Shown piece after piece: positions 16,514 through 24,946 of a DNA stretch of 47,528 nt. The DNA is taken from positions 1-47,528 of the forward strand of contig VGUJ01000013.1 in assembly GCA_016874235.1 (NCBI GenBank), given 5' to 3'. A program made the translations under genes and the position numbers. The notes below the pieces were generated by a model that did no database searches, had not been told where the DNA came from, and worked only from the letters and a program-made list of their open reading frames with translations. Origin of the DNA: Gammaproteobacteria bacterium (lineage in GTDB: Bacteria; Pseudomonadota; Gammaproteobacteria; Steroidobacterales; Steroidobacteraceae). Each line of letters starts with the position of its first letter. The stretch's first letter is position 1.

Positions 16514-17713
16514 TTACTGGGCCCGAAGGCTCCAAAGCTTCGCGACACGCTGCAACTCAACGTCACCCTTGATACCCCGGAGCACGCGGCCTGCTTCGGC
16601 CTTGTTGCCCGACTTGAGCAACGCAATACCGAGCACCAGCTGAGCCTCCGCCGGATCGGTGGCGTTCCCCTTCGCGATCCCGCGCTTGATAGCCGTCACC
16701 GCGGGCGCAAACTGCCCGTAGCTCATATACGCCTGGCCAACTCGAAGATCGGCATCAGCGCTTTTACCCGCTGCGGCGTCTCGATCTTGCTTGGCAAGAC
16801 CAGCACGATCAGTCGCTGCTCGCTCCTTCGCCACGGTGAGAAGTCGAGTGTTACGGTCGATGTCGCGCTTGTCGGTAAAGACTTTACGCGCGAACGCGGC
16901 CTCGAGCGTCGTAAGCGCTTCCCCGGGCAGGCCCTTCTCGATTGCTCGCTGCGCCATTTCGGTGTAGTCGTCGCCGGTGCGCATCGCACCCACTTCGGTG
17001 GCGAGGCGGTACGCGTTGAAGGCTGCGGCTTCGTTGCGCGATGCAAAGAGCGACTGCATCAAATTCGCCCAGCCCGCGGGGTTCGGATAGTAGGTGACCA
17101 GTTTTTCGAAACCGGCTGCCGTGCAGGCCTCGTCTTTAAGACGCATACATGAGGTGACATAGATTTGGATCGCGTTTTCGCGAGGACGTTGCCCGCGCTT
17201 TTCCTGGTCCTTGATCCAATTGCCGACAAACTCACGCGCGTTACGGAAGTCGTTCGTTTGGTAATACGACTGCGCGACGACGAGATAAGTGTCCGCATCA
17301 CCATAACCCTTCGCGATCGCATCTCGACCCACTTCTATCGTCTTTTTATAGTCGCGCGCATTGAAGTAAATCTTGGCGAGATCACGCGTACGTTGGGCGA
17401 TCTTGTCCGCCGCAAAGGGCGACGAGAGATTAGCCTCATACGCACGAGTGGCGGTCGCCACATCGTTCGAGCTCAGTGCGCAGAAGGCCGTCAGCTCATT
17501 GATGATGAAGCTGTCATAAGCGGTCTTACCTGCCGTGGCATCGGCTGCTCTGAGGTTAGAGAGGCATTCGGCCCACTTCCGAGCCTTGCTTGCGTTCTGC
17601 GCCGCCTGAAGCGTCTTGGCTACCGCAGGGCTGACCTTCTCCGCGTTTGCAACGGCGGAGAACGTCAAAACCAACGCAACAGACACTGCAAGCAATCCGA
17701 CTGTCGTCCTCAT
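16514..17713 (-). CDS. Exported tetratricopeptide-like protein, first of a tandem pair
   Basis: The 399-residue protein starts with a signal peptide (VGLLAVSVALVLTFSAVANA) followed by TPR-like helical repeats (WAECLSNLRAADAT, FIINELTAFCAL, DYKKTIEVGRDAIAKGYGDADTY written in pieces). It is 29 bases upstream of its paralogue and on the same strand. An intrinsic terminator lies between it and the end of exbD2, so it may have its own promoter or depend on read-through from the TonB operon. The two copies are diverged enough that the duplication is old. Confidence 0.8.
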   Translation of the reverse strand: MRTTVGLLAVSVALVLTFSAVANAEKVSPAVAKTLQAAQNASKARKWAECLSNLRAADATAGKTAYDSFIINELTAFCALSSNDVATATRAYEANLSSPFAADKIAQRTRDLAKIYFNARDYKKTIEVGRDAIAKGYGDADTYLVVAQSYYQTNDFRNAREFVGNWIKDQEKRGQRPRENAIQIYVTSCMRLKDEACTAAGFEKLVTYYPNPAGWANLMQSLFASRNEAAAFNAYRLATEVGAMRTGDDYTEMAQRAIEKGLPGEALTTLEAAFARKVFTDKRDIDRNTRLLTVAKERAATDRAGLAKQDRDAAAGKSADADLRVGQAYMSYGQFAPAVTAIKRGIAKGNATDPAEAQLVLGIALLKSGNKAEAGRVLRGIKGDVELQRVAKLWSLRAQ

Positions 17714-17747
17714 GATTTCCTCTCTCGACCTTATTCCCTGGTCCGAT

Positions 17748-17783
17748 AAAAAAATCGCCGCATCACCCTAGGGGCTGCGGCGA
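17748..17783 (-). terminator. Intrinsic terminator after the second exbD
   Basis: On the minus strand TCGCCGCA and TGCGGCGA form an eight-pair stem around a 13-base loop (with a CCCTAGGG centre that can add pairs), followed by seven Ts. It lies 58 bases after the exbD2 stop and about 35 before the first exported repeat protein. Confidence 0.88.
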
Positions 17784-17840
17784 CATGGTGTGATCTAATG
17801 AGCCAATCTCGTCTCGACTTGCCGCCCTCAGGCGGCTTCC

Positions 17841-18266
17841 TCATTCACCGAATTCGGAGACGTTGACGAACCCGATTTTCTTCATGCGATTTCTCTGCGC
17901 CGAAGCGAGAATTTTAGCGACGGTGTCGTACTTGGCACGCTTATCAGGGCGCAAATGCAACTCAGGCTGCGGATCCTTCTGCGACTCGACACGGAAGTAC
18001 CGCTCGAGTACTTCGATGTCCTGGATGGGTGTGCCATTCCAGACCACCGTACCGTCGAAATCGATTTCGATATCGATGACTTCCGGTTGGACCGGCGGCG
18101 GCGGAGCCCCCGTCGGGCGCGGCATGTCGAGCTTGACGGCATGCGTCATCACCGGAATGGTGATGATGAACATGATGAGGAGCACCAACATGACGTCGAT
18201 CAGCGGCGTCGTGTTGATGTCACACATCGAGCCGCCTTCGTCTCCACTTCCAACATTCATTCCCAT
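17841..18266 (-). CDS. exbD: ExbD-type biopolymer transport protein, second copy
   Basis: This 141-residue protein has one N-terminal transmembrane helix containing the proton-path Asp (NTTPLIDVMLVLLIMF) and a periplasmic domain beginning with a proline-rich stretch (PTGAPPPPVQPE). It is the second of two exbD genes in tandem, 20 bases after the first. ExbB and ExbD use the proton gradient to energise TonB. The two ExbD copies differ most in the periplasmic domain, so they may serve different TonB states or form a heteromeric complex, as proposed for Xanthomonas ExbD2. Confidence 0.9.
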   Translation of the reverse strand: MGMNVGSGDEGGSMCDINTTPLIDVMLVLLIMFIITIPVMTHAVKLDMPRPTGAPPPPVQPEVIDIEIDFDGTVVWNGTPIQDIEVLERYFRVESQKDPQPELHLRPDKRAKYDTVAKILASAQRNRMKKIGFVNVSEFGE

Positions 18267-18286
18267 CGAAGTGCGCTCCTAAAAAC

Positions 18287-18724
18287 TCAGCGCGAGCCGC
18301 GGATGCCGCGATCAGGTTCGGTGATGAACCCAACCTTGACGATACCGCCACGCTGAATCGAGTAGATGACGGCGCCGATGTCTTCGAAACGGACATCGGA
18401 GTCGCCGCGAATGTGGATCTCAGGCTGAGGGTCTTTGACTGCCTCAGTCTTGATCATCTCGATAAGTTGAGCGCGGTCCGCGACCTGCTCGTTATTCCAA
18501 TAAATGTTGCCGCGAGAATCGACCGCCACCGTGATGTTCTCGGGCTTCGTCTGCGTGGCGATGTTCGCCGCCTTCGGCAGCGACACCTTCACCGTCTTGG
18601 TGATAACCGGAATGGTGATCAAAAAGATGATCAGGAGTACCAACATGACGTCCACCAACGGAGTCGTATTGATAGTCGAGTTCAGCTCGTCATCGCCGCC
18701 GCTGGATCCAACGCTCATCGCCAT
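18287..18724 (-). CDS. exbD: ExbD-type biopolymer transport protein, first copy
   Basis: The 145-residue protein has the ExbD signature NTTPLVDVMLVLLIIFLIT with its conserved membrane Asp and a periplasmic domain ending in a basic tail. It follows exbB by an 86-base gap that holds a strong inverted repeat, and precedes the second exbD by 20 bases. It works with ExbB and TonB in the inner membrane. Confidence 0.92.
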   Translation of the reverse strand: MAMSVGSSGGDDELNSTINTTPLVDVMLVLLIIFLITIPVITKTVKVSLPKAANIATQTKPENITVAVDSRGNIYWNNEQVADRAQLIEMIKTEAVKDPQPEIHIRGDSDVRFEDIGAVIYSIQRGGIVKVGFITEPDRGIRGSR

Positions 18725-18755
18725 GAATCTAAACCTCGTGTGGTCCCGGTTCGGG

Positions 18756-18782
18756 AGCCGTCCGGCACATGTCCGGACGGCT
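18756..18782 (-). repeat. Perfect 10-bp hairpin between exbB and exbD
   Basis: AGCCGTCCGG and CCGGACGGCT form a perfect ten-pair stem with a seven-base loop in the exbB-exbD gap. No U-tract follows on the minus strand, so it is more likely an mRNA stability or processing element that sets exbB above exbD than a terminator. Confidence 0.6.
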
Positions 18783-18810
18783 TCCCCCAGAGGAACCTAA
18801 ACGAAACGCC

Positions 18811-19539
18811 TTACTTCTTGGCAGCCGCCGGGGCCGCCGCCGGAGCCGGCACCGCCACGCGCGCGCCGCTCACCAGGAATGAGTGCAAATCGGAGGTGAA
18901 GTTACCCAGCTCCTCCTGCACTTCCTTGTTGCGACGAATCAGCCAGTTGTAGCCCATGACCGCCGGAACGGCGACCGCGAGACCGATGGCCGTCATGATG
19001 AGCGCCTCACCAACTGGTCCTGCGACCTTGTCGATCGACGCCTGACCGGACACGCCGATCGCGACGAGGGCGTGGTAGATGCCCCAGACCGTTCCGAACA
19101 GACCGACGAACGGGGCGGTGGAACCAACCGTCGCGAGCCACGGCAGGCCGTCGGTCAACGCCATCGAGACGCCTTGATTGGAGCGCTGCAGCGACATCGT
19201 CACCCACTCGTGAAGCGCGATGCGCTCGCCGAGGCGGCCTTCGTGATGTTGCGACGCGCGCAAACCGTCTTCAGCGATCTGACGGTAGACGTCGTTCTTC
19301 GGGAGGCGCTCGATCGCTTCGCGAATCGAACCGGCACTCCAAAACTTCTGCTCAGCGACCTTCGCGGAGGCGCTGAGCTTCCGCTGATCGAGCAGCTTCA
19401 TGATGATGACGTACCAAGAAGTCAGCGACATGATCACCATGATGATCAGCGTGCCCTTGGCGACGAAATCGCCTTGTTCCCACAGGGCCCCAAGGCCATA
19501 CGGGTTTTCGACGACAGCGGTGGCTTCAGTGTTTTCCAT
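18811..19539 (-). CDS. exbB: ExbB/TolQ-type proton channel protein
   Basis: This 242-residue MotA/TolQ/ExbB-family protein has an N-terminal transmembrane helix (TLIIMVIMSLTSWYVIIM) and two later ones (around TVGSTAPFVGLFGTVWGIYH and EALIMTAIGLAVAVPAV) with the family's conserved small and polar residues, plus an Ala/Pro-rich tail. It forms the proton-driven motor with ExbD that energises TonB. It follows tonB by 24 bases. Confidence 0.93.
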   Translation of the reverse strand: MENTEATAVVENPYGLGALWEQGDFVAKGTLIIMVIMSLTSWYVIIMKLLDQRKLSASAKVAEQKFWSAGSIREAIERLPKNDVYRQIAEDGLRASQHHEGRLGERIALHEWVTMSLQRSNQGVSMALTDGLPWLATVGSTAPFVGLFGTVWGIYHALVAIGVSGQASIDKVAGPVGEALIMTAIGLAVAVPAVMGYNWLIRRNKEVQEELGNFTSDLHSFLVSGARVAVPAPAAAPAAAKK

Positions 19540-19563
19540 GTTTTCCTCAGGGAATGAAACGCT

Positions 19564-20178
19564 TTACTTGATCTCGAACTTCACGCGGAACGAAACGCAG
19601 GACTCCGGCAATGCCTCACCACCCGACGTGCCAGCCTGATAACGGCCGGCACGGGCGAGCTTAACCGCGCCCTCGTCGAGTCGAGCGAAGCCCGACGACG
19701 TGACGACGGTGGGATTACCGATGATCTTGCCCTTGTTATCCACGCAAACTTTGACGGTGACCGAGCCCTGCTCCTCAGCGCGCTTCGAGGCCGCCGGGTA
19801 GTAGTCTTCACTCGAGGGCATTCGGCCGATCTTTGCTGGGGTGCCCACCGCGACGCGCGGCGGCGGAGCGGGCGGAACCGCCTTGTCGGTCACGTTACTG
19901 ATGGCGGTCGTGTTCGACTCCATCGGAATGTCGATGGTCACGTCGGGCGGCGGCACCTGAACCGGCGGCCGCTCAATCTGAGGGGGTGGCGGCGGAGGCG
20001 GTTTATCCTCCGGCTTGATCTCTTCTATGATGTCCGTGACGAGTGGCGGCGCCACGACTTCAACGACCTTACGGGCGAGTCCGCTCACGAGCGCATACCC
20101 GATCAGGACGTGTAATCCCACGATGAACCCGAAAATCGCCATACGGCGGGACTGGTTCTGTTGTACGTACGTCGCCAT
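19564..20178 (-). CDS. tonB: TonB energy transducer
   Basis: The 204-residue protein has a single N-terminal helix (IFGFIVGLHVLIGYALVSGL), a proline-rich periplasmic spacer (runs such as KPPPPPPPQIERPPVQVPPP) and a TonB C-terminal domain (EQGSVTVKVCVDNKGKI, then ALPESCVSFRVKFEIK). Two cysteines in the C-terminal domain could form a disulfide. It is the first gene of the cluster and links the ExbB/ExbD motor to outer-membrane receptors. No receptor gene is present in the window, so this is probably a general system. Confidence 0.93.
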   Translation of the reverse strand: MATYVQQNQSRRMAIFGFIVGLHVLIGYALVSGLARKVVEVVAPPLVTDIIEEIKPEDKPPPPPPPQIERPPVQVPPPDVTIDIPMESNTTAISNVTDKAVPPAPPPRVAVGTPAKIGRMPSSEDYYPAASKRAEEQGSVTVKVCVDNKGKIIGNPTVVTSSGFARLDEGAVKLARAGRYQAGTSGGEALPESCVSFRVKFEIK

Positions 20179-20519
20179 GTTCTCTCGTGGCAGTTGCGTC
20201 TATTGCGATCGACGGGGACCGGAAACTACCCGGCTCTCCTTTCAATCGCAACCTCATCCCCCAAACCGCCGCCCACCCATCGATGGTTACGATTCGAAGA
20301 CCCTACACCCCTTAACAGATCACAGCCTCACCATGCCGACCGGCGGCGAGTCGCAAAACCTGAACAGAGTGATTGGAGGACTGCATTCCCTAAAGCGAGT
20401 TCCAAACCAGCGCGAAGCCGTGCATTTCTGAACTTGCAATCCCTTGCGGGCCCCCAACCGGGCCCAACTCTACCCGCCCGGCGTGACCGATACAACCGTG
20501 CGTCGTTGTTCGGAAGGCG
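20179..20519. other. 341-base intergenic region between ilvD and tonB
   Basis: Both neighbours are on the minus strand. I see no convincing gene or RNA here. On the minus strand TTGCGA, a 17-base spacer and TAGTTT just upstream of tonB could be a weak promoter. GGGCCCGGTTGGGGGCCC-like inverted sequence downstream of ilvD has no U-tract. Confidence 0.35.
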
Positions 20520-22193
20520 CTAGTCGGTCACGGCCCCCTCCGATGCACTACTGACGGCCCGAGCGTACTTTGCCAAAACCCCTCGAGTGGCGTAGGGCTT
20601 CGGCGCTTTCCATACGCGACGGCGACGTTTCATTTCAGTGACAGGGACGTCGACATCTACCCGCTTGCTAAGCGTATCGATCCGAATTCGGTCTCCATCT
20701 CGAATGAGCGCGATCGGGCCGCCATTCGCCGCCTCAGGGGAAATGTGTCCCACGACGAATCCGTGACTCCCTCCAGAGAAGCGCCCGTCTGTCACCAAGG
20801 CGACTTTGTCGCCGAGACCGAGGCCCATGATGGCGCCCGTCGGGCTCAGCATCTCGCGCATCCCAGGACCGCCGCGCGGACCTTCGTACCGAATCACGAT
20901 CACATCGCCTGCCTTCACCCGCCCACCGAGAATCGCTTGCGTGGCGCGCTCTTCGCCGTCGAACACTTTCGCTCGTCCAACGAACGACAGCCCTTCCTTG
21001 CCTGTGATCTTCGCCACAGCGCCTTCGGGCGCCACATTGCCGCGAAGCACCACGAGGTGACTGTCCTTTTTGATCGGGTCTGAGAAATCACGAATGATGG
21101 TCTGCGATGTCGGGTAGTCACGAACGCCCGATAAATTGTCGCGCAGGGACTTGCCTGTGACCGTCAGACATTCTCCGTGAAGGAGACGTGCATCGAGCAG
21201 CCGCTTCATCAGCGGCTGAACGCCTCCGATGGCGACCAACTCCGACATGGCGTAGCGCCCACTTGGCCTCAAGTCCGCCAGCACGGGCACGCGACGTCCG
21301 ATTCGGGTGAAGTCATCGAGCGTGAGTTTCACATTCGCCGCACGCGCGATCGCCAGCAAGTGCAGTACCGCGTTGGTCGAGCCGCCAAGTGCGATCGTCA
21401 CCGTGATTGCATTGTCGAATGCCTTCCGCGTCAGAATCATCGACGGAGTGATGCCGGCTTTGATGAGTCGAACCACTGCTTCGCCCGCATGATACGAATC
21501 GCTTCGCTTTTGCCGACTGATGGCTTCTTGCGCGGAGCTTCCCGGAAGCGACAAGCCGAGGGCCTCCATCGCGGACGCCATGGTATTCGCGGTGTACATG
21601 CCTCCGCAGCTACCCGGGCCCGGAATGGCGGTACGTTCAACCTCGGCGAGTTCAGCATCGCTGACCGTACCGGCTGCATGACCGCCTACGGCCTCAAACA
21701 CGGACACGATATCGCGACGCTTCGCGCCCGGTCGAATCGTTCCGCCATACACGAATACGGACGGACGATTCAGTCGCGCCATCGCAATCGCGCAACCCGG
21801 CATGTTCTTGTCGCACCCGCCGATCGCAACGAAGCCGTCGAAGCCCTCGGCGCCGACGACCGTCTCAATCGAGTCCGCGATAACTTCTCGAGACACCAAT
21901 GAGTAACGCATACCCGGCGAGCCCATCGAGATGCCGTCCGACACGGTGATCGTGTTGAAGAGGACGCCCTTGCCTCCCGCCGCATTCGCGCCCGCCTCGG
22001 CCTCGGCAGCCAGAGCGTTGATGTGCATATTGCATGGCGTAAGATTCGCCCAGGTCGATGCGATTCCGACCTGAGGACGTTTGAAATCTTTGTCCGTGAA
22101 TCCTACGGCCCGAAGCATCGCCCGCGACGGCGTTTGTTTGGGGCCGTCGACGACCTGCTTCGACCATCGACGGGGGTCAACTTTCTTTTTCAT
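20520..22193 (-). CDS. ilvD: Dihydroxy-acid dehydratase
   Basis: This 557-residue Fe-S enzyme dehydrates 2,3-dihydroxy acids to the keto-acid precursors of valine and isoleucine. The cluster cysteines are in NLTPCNMH, IGGCDKNMPGC and GPGSCGGMYTANTM. TDGRFSGG near the C-terminus is the other family signature. The three-cysteine arrangement fits the family, but cluster type is not certain from sequence. I start it at ATG 22193, which overlaps the pepA stop by ATGA. The frame is open for 15 more codons upstream, but those lie inside pepA. The remaining ilv and leu genes are divergent, beyond pepA. Confidence 0.95.
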   Translation of the reverse strand: MKKKVDPRRWSKQVVDGPKQTPSRAMLRAVGFTDKDFKRPQVGIASTWANLTPCNMHINALAAEAEAGANAAGGKGVLFNTITVSDGISMGSPGMRYSLVSREVIADSIETVVGAEGFDGFVAIGGCDKNMPGCAIAMARLNRPSVFVYGGTIRPGAKRRDIVSVFEAVGGHAAGTVSDAELAEVERTAIPGPGSCGGMYTANTMASAMEALGLSLPGSSAQEAISRQKRSDSYHAGEAVVRLIKAGITPSMILTRKAFDNAITVTIALGGSTNAVLHLLAIARAANVKLTLDDFTRIGRRVPVLADLRPSGRYAMSELVAIGGVQPLMKRLLDARLLHGECLTVTGKSLRDNLSGVRDYPTSQTIIRDFSDPIKKDSHLVVLRGNVAPEGAVAKITGKEGLSFVGRAKVFDGEERATQAILGGRVKAGDVIVIRYEGPRGGPGMREMLSPTGAIMGLGLGDKVALVTDGRFSGGSHGFVVGHISPEAANGGPIALIRDGDRIRIDTLSKRVDVDVPVTEMKRRRRVWKAPKPYATRGVLAKYARAVSSASEGAVTD

Positions 22194-23590
22194 TGTCCGA
22201 AACGCTCCAAGATCAATCGATCTGCAAGACGAAGACATTGAGCCTCTGCACCCACGGGACGCCCGGGGCGCTCGCGCGCATTCCAGGCGTAGAGGTCGAA
22301 GTGCGCCCAGGATTGGGTCGAGGAGATAAACCGTCTCAAAAAAAGAGCACCAAAAATGGCGCCGGCAAATGCCGAGCTCGAGACGTTATTGAGGTCGGCC
22401 ACGCGGCTGACTAACTCCTCGTCGTACGGATCCCATAGGGGCATCGGCCAAACAGGGTCCGACTCCTGTTCGCCACAGCGTCGAATCTCCTCAACTAGCA
22501 CGGGGTCGTTGCAAAAGACAGCTGGCAGTTCAGGCCCCAGCGCGACCCTCGCCGCGCCGGTGAGCGTCGAGAAGTCGAGAAGCAACGACGGGCGCTCGCT
22601 ATCGGCCTCGGTCAGCGCATCCGCTAAAATCAGGCGACCCTCGGCGTCCGTGTTTCCGATTTCGACCGTCAGCCCTCGACGCGATCGAACGACATCACCC
22701 GGTCGATAGGCCGTCCCAGAAATGCTGTTCTCCACTGCGGGAATCATTACGCGTAGCCGAATGGGTGCCTGGCGCGCCATTAGTGAGCGCGCGAGACCGA
22801 GCGCAATCGCCGCACCCCCCATGTCTTTCTTCATTAAGGCCATTCCGGCGGAGCCTTTGATATCGAGCCCACCGGAATCGAAACACACCCCTTTTCCCAC
22901 CAACGTGACGGTCGGATGGCGAGGGTCGCCCCAACGAAGATCGATCAGCCGAGGTGCCCGCGAACTCGCCCGACCCACCGCATGGATAAGAGGAAAGTTT
23001 TGGGCGAGAAGCTCGTCGCCCTCCAGGCATCGAAACTCCGCAGCAAATTCGCGCGCCAGGTCCGCACCCGCGGTGGCGAGTTCCTCAGGACCCAATTCAT
23101 TGGACGGCGCATTGATGAGATCTCGCGCCCAATGCAGGGCCGAGGCCTGTCTGACCAGTGTGCTGCCATCGACCCCGATCGGGCACGCCAGACGGGCACG
23201 CGCAACGGCCGGCGCCGCCGATTTGAACCGGCTGAGCCGATAGCTTCCATGGAACCAGCCGGTCAGCACCTGCTGGAGGCACAAGGACGGCAACTCGCTT
23301 GCCAGACGAAAGTCGCGGGCCGGCAGTCGATCGGGCAGCCCCGAAACGTGCCACCACGCGAGTTGGCCCCACTCGGCGATCGTTCCGAGGCCGACGATGG
23401 CGCCCGCGATCTCGCCGCGAGCCCCCGGGACGACGAGGACACGATGCCTCTCCCCCGTAAACCCATTCTGCTCGATCCAACTCGCCAGCTCCGGATGGGT
23501 CGCCTTGAACGCAGCGAGCTCTCTATCGCGAACCAACCAGAGGGGCAAGCACGTGGCCTCGTTCGGCCAGATCGACGCATCGTGAGACAT
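22190..23590 (-). CDS. Leucyl aminopeptidase, M17 family
   Basis: The 466-residue cytosolic metallopeptidase has the M17 catalytic region: GKGVCFDSGGLDIK (metal Lys and Asp), the KKDMGGAA block and the signature NTDAEGRLILADAL. It removes N-terminal residues, notably leucine, from peptides. The N-terminal domain is diverged, as in the shorter M17 sub-branch. Its stop overlaps the ilvD start by ATGA, coupling peptide-derived amino acid release with valine/isoleucine synthesis. TACTAT (23602-23597) lies six bases before the ATG and no ribosome site is visible, so the mRNA may be leaderless. Confidence 0.9.
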   Translation of the reverse strand: MSHDASIWPNEATCLPLWLVRDRELAAFKATHPELASWIEQNGFTGERHRVLVVPGARGEIAGAIVGLGTIAEWGQLAWWHVSGLPDRLPARDFRLASELPSLCLQQVLTGWFHGSYRLSRFKSAAPAVARARLACPIGVDGSTLVRQASALHWARDLINAPSNELGPEELATAGADLAREFAAEFRCLEGDELLAQNFPLIHAVGRASSRAPRLIDLRWGDPRHPTVTLVGKGVCFDSGGLDIKGSAGMALMKKDMGGAAIALGLARSLMARQAPIRLRVMIPAVENSISGTAYRPGDVVRSRRGLTVEIGNTDAEGRLILADALTEADSERPSLLLDFSTLTGAARVALGPELPAVFCNDPVLVEEIRRCGEQESDPVWPMPLWDPYDEELVSRVADLNNVSSSAFAGAIFGALFLRRFISSTQSWAHFDLYAWNARERPGRPVGAEAQCLRLADRLILERFGQ

Positions 23591-23632
23591 GGGGAAATAG
23601 TAGCTGGAAACAGGCTCCGGCCGACGGCACCG

Positions 23633-23662
23633 TTGACAAAAACCCGTCGTCCATGCTCGTAT
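23633..23662 (+). promoter_or_regulatory. Likely promoter of the leader-ilvC-leu operon
   Basis: A perfect -35 (TTGACA, 23633-23638) is followed after 18 bases by TCGTAT (23657-23662), a weak -10. Transcription would start about at 23669, the A of the leader-peptide ATG, which would make the leader message leaderless. The -35 match is strong and the -10 choice is uncertain. Confidence 0.5.
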
Positions 23663-23668
23663 TCACCC

Positions 23669-23794
23669 ATGTTCCGCGCCTCAAAGCTGTCCTCGATCGG
23701 CCCGTCGGCATTCGCCGCGATCGCCCTATTGCGCAGCCTAGCGCTACCCCTTGCCGGTAGCCGGAGCGGGTCGTTCCTTCGTTTTTTGGTCTAA
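23669..23794 (+). CDS. Leucine-rich leader peptide of the ilvC-leu operon
   Basis: This 41-codon frame has eight leucine codons, five of them packed into codons 20-28 (residues LLRSLALPL), and those five are CTA, TTG, CTA, CTA and CTT in a GC-rich genome that prefers CTC and CTG. It ends 38 bases before a strong intrinsic terminator that itself precedes ilvC. This is the classical layout of leucine attenuation: ribosome stalling on scarce leucyl-tRNA would favour an antiterminator. Candidate antiterminator pairs are GCGGG (23766-23770) with CCCGC (23833-23837) and TTTGGT (23785-23790) with ACCAAA (23826-23831), nested and just beyond the leucine codons. Confidence 0.7.
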   Translation: MFRASKLSSIGPSAFAAIALLRSLALPLAGSRSGSFLRFLV

Positions 23795-23831
23795 CGCCAG
23801 AACTCAAAAGCGGACGAGGATCAACACCAAA

Positions 23832-23866
23832 CCCCGCACCGGCACCAGCCGATGCGGGGTTTTTTT
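23832..23866 (+). terminator. Attenuator terminator upstream of ilvC
   Basis: CCCCGCA (23832-23838) pairs with TGCGGGG (23853-23859), with an inner CGGC/GCCG stem, followed by seven Ts. It ends 49 bases before ilvC and follows the leucine-rich leader frame, so it should act as a regulated attenuator rather than as the end of a gene. Confidence 0.88.
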
Positions 23867-23915
23867 ACGCTCTAAGTTCTAAGTTGGTTCGAGATACGGA
23901 CCGGGAGTAGCAGAG

Positions 23916-24905
23916 ATGAAATTGTTCGGACAGAAAGACGTCGATCATAAAGCACTTCGTGGTGCCCGCATCTGCGTGCTGGGCTACGGAAGCCAGGGCC
24001 GCGCCCACGCACTGAATCTCAGGGATAGCGGCTTCGATGTGGTCATCGGCGTACGCAAAGGTGACAGCTGGAAAAAAGCGCGCAAAGACGGACTGTCGGT
24101 CGCGTTACCGGTCACAGCGGTCAAGGACGCGGATCTCATCGCGATGCTCGCACCGGACCTCGCTCAGAAGGCGCTCTACGACAGCGTCATCTCGAACGTC
24201 AAGAAAGGAGCTTCGCTCCTCTTCGCCCACGGATTCAATATCCACTTCAAACAAGTCAAACCGCGGAAAGATCTGGATGTCATCCTGATCGCGCCGAAAG
24301 GACCCGGCGACCTCGTTCGTCGGCAGTTCGAGCAAAGTCGCGGCGTGCCCTGCTTGCTGGCGGTGTTCCAAGATTCGTCGAAAAAAGCTTTTTCGAAAGC
24401 TCTGGCATACGCCCACGGCATTGGCGGCACTCGCGGCGGCGTGCTCAAAACCACCTTTGCCGAGGAGACCGAGACCGATCTCTTCGGTGAGCAGGCGGTG
24501 CTGTGTGGCGGCGCCACCGAGTTGGTCGTCAAGGGCTTCGAAACCCTCGTCGAAGCCGGCTATCAGCCCGAAGTTGCGTACTTCGAGTGCATGCATGAAC
24601 TCAAGCTCATCGTCGATCTTCTTCACGAGGGCGGCATTTGGAAGATGCACAAGTTCATCTCCGAAACCGCGAAGTACGGCGACCTCACTCGCGGTCCGCG
24701 TGTGGTCGACGCGCGCACTAAAGCAGAGATGCGGAAGATCCTCAAAGAAATCCAGCAAGGCAAGTTCGCCAAGCAATGGATGCGCGAGAACGCCACGGGT
24801 CGCCGGAAGTACGACAAGATGATGAGGAAAGATCTTGATCGACCGATCGAAAAAGTAGGGTTTGCTCTTCGTGCACGCATGCCGTGGTTGGACCAAGGAC
24901 GCTAA
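23916..24905 (+). CDS. ilvC: Ketol-acid reductoisomerase, class I
   Basis: The 329-residue enzyme converts acetolactate and acetohydroxybutyrate to dihydroxy acids with NADPH. GYGSQG (23-28) is the nucleotide-binding loop, APKGPG is the next family motif, and the C-terminal knotted domain carries the metal-binding [11 protein letters not shown] and the later FECMHELK. Length fits class I. GGGAG lies eight bases before the ATG. It is the first structural gene after the attenuator, and leuA follows after 41 bases. Confidence 0.96.
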   Translation: MKLFGQKDVDHKALRGARICVLGYGSQGRAHALNLRDSGFDVVIGVRKGDSWKKARKDGLSVALPVTAVKDADLIAMLAPDLAQKALYDSVISNVKKGASLLFAHGFNIHFKQVKPRKDLDVILIAPKGPGDLVRRQFEQSRGVPCLLAVFQDSSKKAFSKALAYAHGIGGTRGGVLKTTFAEETETDLFGEQAVLCGGATELVVKGFETLVEAGYQPEVAYFECMHELKLIVDLLHEGGIWKMHKFISETAKYGDLTRGPRVVDARTKAEMRKILKEIQQGKFAKQWMRENATGRRKYDKMMRKDLDRPIEKVGFALRARMPWLDQGR

Positions 24906-24946
24906 GCGACGGACACCGAGCCGATTTATTGACGGAGCATTTTGCC

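Noticed and set aside
22916-23668. 292-codon plus-strand frame ending at 23794
   Set aside because: Most of it is antisense to pepA. Only its last 41 codons, after ATG 23669, fit a leader peptide.
23871-23885. Tandem CTAAGTT CTAAGTT before ilvC
   Set aside because: Two seven-base copies are too short to call a repeat element and no function is apparent.
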